From assembly GCF_013463155.1 (NCBI RefSeq), contig NZ_CP040781.1, forward strand, positions 1,364,001-1,428,000: a DNA stretch of 64,000 nucleotides, read 5' to 3'. Shown in pieces: positions 61,007 through 64,000 of this stretch. Below the pieces are notes generated by a model, which made no database searches, had not been told where the DNA came from, and was given only the letters and a program-made list of their open reading frames with translations. Source of the DNA: Staphylococcus sp. 17KM0847. Lineage in GTDB: Bacteria > Bacillota > Bacilli > Staphylococcales > Staphylococcaceae. The first letter of the stretch is position 1, and every line of letters starts with the position of its first letter. A program made the position numbers and the translations under genes.

Positions 61007-61744
61007 CTAAATATCTTTTTTTATAATCAAAATTGCATTCGCAATGGTTAAAACAATGATAGACATCGCATTAATAAACCATTGCCAGTTTGAAAATGTC
61101 ATATCAGTATCAAGGGTTTTATCGCTTAAATAACTAATTGGAATATACTTCAATGATTTTTGAATATCATCACCGATTTCAGGAATTAACGGAATAAACG
61201 GTGTCACAACCGGTAACATTAATAATAATAAAATACCGAGTGTAAAAACAAGCGATGGCTTTTGAATAATTAAGTTAATTAAAAATAAAAGTAAGCCATA
61301 CACTAAAAATAAGATCAAATAAAATATAAGTAATTCACCAATATACTTTGTTTTAAAGTCTGTTCCGTCTGTTGTCCACTGTACAACATAAGTCATTAAT
61401 AGTACGATGCCCGTTGTAAATAGTGCAATGAATAGAATAGAACAGAATTTTGCAATGAAATAACCGATACGATTGCGTACGTTGTTTAAATAAAGTTGGA
61501 TTGTTCCTTGGCCACTATCTCTTGTGATCGTTTTAATAACAAAGAGCAATCCTACCATAGAGAAAAACCATTTTGATACAGTTAATATTTGATCCCCTTC
61601 AATAGGCGTATCATTCTGTACAAGAATAACAGCAATAATAGCAATCGGTAACGCACCTAATAAAATAGCAAGATATGTCAGAGGACTTCTTAAAATACTA
61701 ATAATGTCATATTTGATAAGTTGTAAGCTACTCATTTTGGTCAC
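61007..61744 (-). CDS. pmtD: ABC-2 permease, PmtD-like
   Basis: A 245-residue membrane protein with six helices, ABC-2 family (TRDSGQGTIQLYLNNVRNR inner loop). It overlaps the ATPase gene by 17 bp. In S. aureus, the Pmt exporter for phenol-soluble modulins lies at this same chromosomal place, downstream of DUF1700/DUF4097-type genes, in order pmtR-A-B-C-D. The name is given from position, size and family; it could serve a different peptide here. Confidence 0.65.
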   Translation of the reverse strand: MTKMSSLQLIKYDIISILRSPLTYLAILLGALPIAIIAVILVQNDTPIEGDQILTVSKWFFSMVGLLFVIKTITRDSGQGTIQLYLNNVRNRIGYFIAKFCSILFIALFTTGIVLLMTYVVQWTTDGTDFKTKYIGELLIFYLILFLVYGLLLFLINLIIQKPSLVFTLGILLLLMLPVVTPFIPLIPEIGDDIQKSLKYIPISYLSDKTLDTDMTFSNWQWFINAMSIIVLTIANAILIIKKDI

Positions 61745-62606
61745 CTCGCTGATTAATATTAAAGTACGTATCTCTTAACGATACCTTTCGTGATTCAATA
61801 TATTTCGGATATACCTCACATTGTGCTAATGCTTTCAACAAACGTTGATAGTTGCTTTGAGCATCTAATACCAGTTCTCCAGAAGCTTTGTGCGTCTGTA
61901 CAACTTTAAAATCATCTGTTAAACATTGAAGTGCTGTGTCAAAGTCTTCAGGTGTAATATATAAAATCGTTTGATCCGTTGGTTGTTCTCCCTTCATATC
62001 AATATCTCTTACAAATTTGCCATCACGCAAAAATACTGCGCGATCACATATCAATTCGATGTCTTCTAATTTATGACTTGAAATCAAAATTTTCATATCC
62101 AGCTCTTTAACAAGTCTTTCAATTGTTTTAAGTACATCGATTGAGCCGTCTGGATCCATACCATTCGTCGGTTCGTCTAAAATTAAATATTTAGGTTTAT
62201 TCATAAGAGAGACCGCAATCGCCAACTTTTGTTTCATCCCCATTGAATACTTTTTGACTTTCTTTTTAATATAAGATTCCATTCCAAACGCTTGGATAAT
62301 ACGTTCAGTATATGCTTTATCAAACCCTTTACCTAGCACTTGAGCGAATAATTTTAAATTATATAATCCTGATTTATTGTCATAAAGCTTGGGATGTTCA
62401 ATCAAATAACCTATCGTTTCATTTTTAGGTACGCTCACTTTCCCAGAATAATTAATAATATTACCATTCATCATTTTCATTAATGTTGTTTTTCCAACAC
62501 CATTTTTACCAATAAGCCCTACAATACTGCTTTCCCCAAAAGAAAAATCTATTTGATCAATCACCGTATGATGACCATAACGTTTTGTAATTTGTTTTAG
62601 CTTCAA
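61728..62606 (-). CDS. pmtC: ABC transporter ATP-binding protein, PmtC-like
   Basis: A 292-residue ATPase. Walker A GKNGVGKTT, signature YSMGMKQKLAIA, Walker B YLILDEPTNGMDPDG and switch histidine ISSHKLEDI are intact; the YSMGMKQK signature is typical of bacitracin/lantibiotic-type exporters. A C-terminal domain of about 75 residues follows. Its place between two membrane-protein genes mirrors pmtC. It probably exports amphipathic peptides; substrate is inferred from S. aureus. Confidence 0.7.
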   Translation of the reverse strand: MKLKQITKRYGHHTVIDQIDFSFGESSIVGLIGKNGVGKTTLMKMMNGNIINYSGKVSVPKNETIGYLIEHPKLYDNKSGLYNLKLFAQVLGKGFDKAYTERIIQAFGMESYIKKKVKKYSMGMKQKLAIAVSLMNKPKYLILDEPTNGMDPDGSIDVLKTIERLVKELDMKILISSHKLEDIELICDRAVFLRDGKFVRDIDMKGEQPTDQTILYITPEDFDTALQCLTDDFKVVQTHKASGELVLDAQSNYQRLLKALAQCEVYPKYIESRKVSLRDTYFNINQRGDQNE

Positions 62607-62618
62607 ATTGACACCCTC

Positions 62619-63293
62619 CTATACATCGTTGCTGCGTCTGATTTGATAGAGATACGTTCCTATCGCAGCTATAATACTTACAACAAAGTAATATAACGCT
62701 AAATTATATGTCATAAAATAATCTGAGTTATCATAAAATATAATCCCTAGACTAACGCCGCTCAAACCTATAACCAATGGTATGAGTAATTGTACAAAAA
62801 TAATAAATACAATAATATTTGCTGTTTTCTCTCGTCTTTGTTCACTAAATCTTGGAAATGAAAAAACAATTGATAATGCATTAGATGCTAAAAATACCCA
62901 TAATATATCAAATGAAATATTGTTAACTGAAACAAATGATGTTTTTATATCAAATGCCCACAATACTAATGCGCCCATTAACGTCATCATTATGATTGTT
63001 ATATAATGTGCATGAATCAGTTGGTGTTTGGATACGGGTAAACTTTGATAGAATATATGTGATTCTTCATGTCCGAAACGGCGAAACAAACGAAATGCAT
63101 GTGCCGAATCAATGACTGCGATTACGTTGATGATTAACAATAATGGAGATAACCATATGAAGTGCTCAGTTTTCAAACTATGGAACACTGGTAAGAATAA
63201 CAAAATGACAAGATAAAGTACAATCGTCCATAATCTTAAATACACATTTCTTTTGATAAGTTGATATATTGTAATCCCCTCCTTACTTTGCAT
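62619..63293 (-). CDS. Pmt-like membrane subunit (second of two)
   Basis: A membrane protein of about 224 residues with six helices, no recognised motif beyond an SLPVSKHQLIHAHYI stretch that recurs in its upstream neighbour as SLPITRVQAFIVHQV, so the two may be paralogues. Position fits PmtB. The start is uncertain: the ATG at 63293 lies inside the upstream gene's end and has no ribosome binding site, whereas a strong GGAGGGG (63281-63275) sits just after it and would serve a start near the ATTACAATA codons, which are non-standard. Confidence 0.7.
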   Translation of the reverse strand: MQSKEGITIYQLIKRNVYLRLWTIVLYLVILLFLPVFHSLKTEHFIWLSPLLLIINVIAVIDSAHAFRLFRRFGHEESHIFYQSLPVSKHQLIHAHYITIIMMTLMGALVLWAFDIKTSFVSVNNISFDILWVFLASNALSIVFSFPRFSEQRREKTANIIVFIIFVQLLIPLVIGLSGVSLGIIFYDNSDYFMTYNLALYYFVVSIIAAIGTYLYQIRRSNDV

Positions 63294-63933
63294 CTTTTTT
63301 AAACGCAATCGTCAATGAGAATATTAGTGATAAAATGTATAATATTACGAAAATCATCACGCTATAATACATTGTTGTTTTTGCCATCTTGATCCCTACT
63401 TCAAGAGATGTAACTTGTGATGTCGCACCTATGCTTATACTTACAATCATGGGTAAAAATAAATATGTCGTAACAAGCAATACATAGTAAGGTATTTTAA
63501 TCAAAGGTTGTTCACTTGTATATGGAAAGAAAACACTTTGTGTCATCAAGTTGTAGCAAACAATAAATTGAATCATGAACTGACTCATACTGACAATATC
63601 TGCATGCTCTGACAGAAAGAAAAAGAGGATTAATGGTACAATGGTCCACACTAATAACAAAATATGAAAAACTTGATGTACTATAAACGCTTGAACGCGT
63701 GTTATGGGTAAACTTGCAAAAAAATAATGTCCTGACTTGCCTAATGCATGGTATGTTAAGAAAGCATGACCAATGTATCCCATACATATCAAAGCATATA
63801 TGCCTAAAAAGAAATTTTGTAAATCGTAGTATTCTGAGAAACAAGTCACGAACAAACTCATCATAATCGCACTGCCAATGACATACAATGTTTTTTGTCG
63901 TATTCGTATGTTACGCCTCAATAGCCACCACAT
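63283..63933 (-). CDS. Pmt-like membrane subunit (first of two)
   Basis: A 216-residue membrane protein with six helices and a short basic tail. It shares the SLP(I/V)(T/S) loop with the following gene and overlaps it. In S. aureus only one membrane protein is expected between the two ATPases, so this may be a duplicated or split PmtB. ATG at 63933 has AAAGAGG 10 bases upstream; a TTG three bases earlier is an alternative. Confidence 0.7.
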   Translation of the reverse strand: MWWLLRRNIRIRQKTLYVIGSAIMMSLFVTCFSEYYDLQNFFLGIYALICMGYIGHAFLTYHALGKSGHYFFASLPITRVQAFIVHQVFHILLLVWTIVPLILFFFLSEHADIVSMSQFMIQFIVCYNLMTQSVFFPYTSEQPLIKIPYYVLLVTTYLFLPMIVSISIGATSQVTSLEVGIKMAKTTMYYSVMIFVILYILSLIFSLTIAFKKDAK

Positions 63934-63958
63934 CAATATAGCGCCTCTTTCCTATAAC

Positions 63959-64000
63959 TTAATTTGGTTGTGTCTTAATCGCCGATAACGTATGACTGAT
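63959..64000 (-). CDS. C-terminal end of an upstream gene, probably the first ATPase of the Pmt-like operon
   Basis: The last 13 codons before a TAA at 63961-63959 read ISHTLSAIKTQPN, 25 bases ahead of the next start. By S. aureus order this should be PmtA. Too short to prove. Confidence 0.4.
   Translation of the reverse strand: MSHTLSAIKTQPN

Overview
The window is a piece of a low-GC Firmicute chromosome that reads as Staphylococcus. Evidence for this is the order murT-gatD / ftnA / dinB, gatCAB, putP, camS-ligA-pcrA-pcrB, purB, nadE-pncB, bacterial nitric-oxide synthase next to pheA, ppaC, and a Pmt-like ABC locus, which is the order I recall from S. aureus. A surface protein with a staphylococcal (F/Y)SIRK signal and LPETG anchor, and an IS431/IS257-type IS6 remnant, fit as well. 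Protein sequences differ clearly from S. aureus, so a different, perhaps animal-associated, species is likely; I cannot name it from sequence alone.

Layout. 1-2.2 kb: the end of a bacteriocin-type ABC exporter (membrane protein cut by the window edge, plus ATPase). 2.2-6.6 kb: core genes gatD-murT (lipid II amidation), ftnA ferritin, a DEDDh exonuclease and dinB. 7-21 kb: an accessory block between dinB and rlmCD. It holds a 2815-residue LPETG surface protein with seven almost identical 558-bp repeats, a redox-regulated metal cassette (P1B ATPase, separate HMA protein, small RIC-like protein, FNR-like regulator) and a streptococcal-type pezAT toxin-antitoxin pair. 21-29 kb: rlmCD, dgkB, gatCAB and putP. 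29-33 kb: an ABC-2 transporter fused by overlapping genes to a DesK/DesR-like two-component system, and a flavin-reductase-like gene. 33.6-44.9 kb: camS-ligA-pcrA-pcrB, yerC, purB, a UPF0316/NETI pair, and nadE-pncB. 45-56 kb: nos-pheA, an IS6-family remnant, a beta-helix protein, nicotinamidase-like hydrolase, ppaC, aldehyde dehydrogenase, lactonase, several small genes, a C45 acylase-like gene and a DUF4097/DUF1700 pair. 57-61 kb: a gluconate operon gntRKP. 61-64 kb: a Pmt-like peptide exporter running off the end.

How the parts work together. The strongest regulatory picture is the metal cassette. Two perfect FNR boxes (TTGATN4ATCAA) sit at identical distance (centre about -41.5) from two identical TATACT -10 boxes, one before the ATPase and one before the HMA-RIC-regulator operon. 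The regulator has the E-x-x-S-R recognition helix expected for such boxes and the Cys5/Cys101 pair expected of a disulfide-sensing FLP protein. The gnt operon has a complete promoter with a GntR palindrome at the start site and a cre-like site over the -35. NAD salvage (pncB, nadE, nicotinamidase-like hydrolase) and lipid II/tRNA amidation (gatD-murT, gatCAB) are represented by several genes each.
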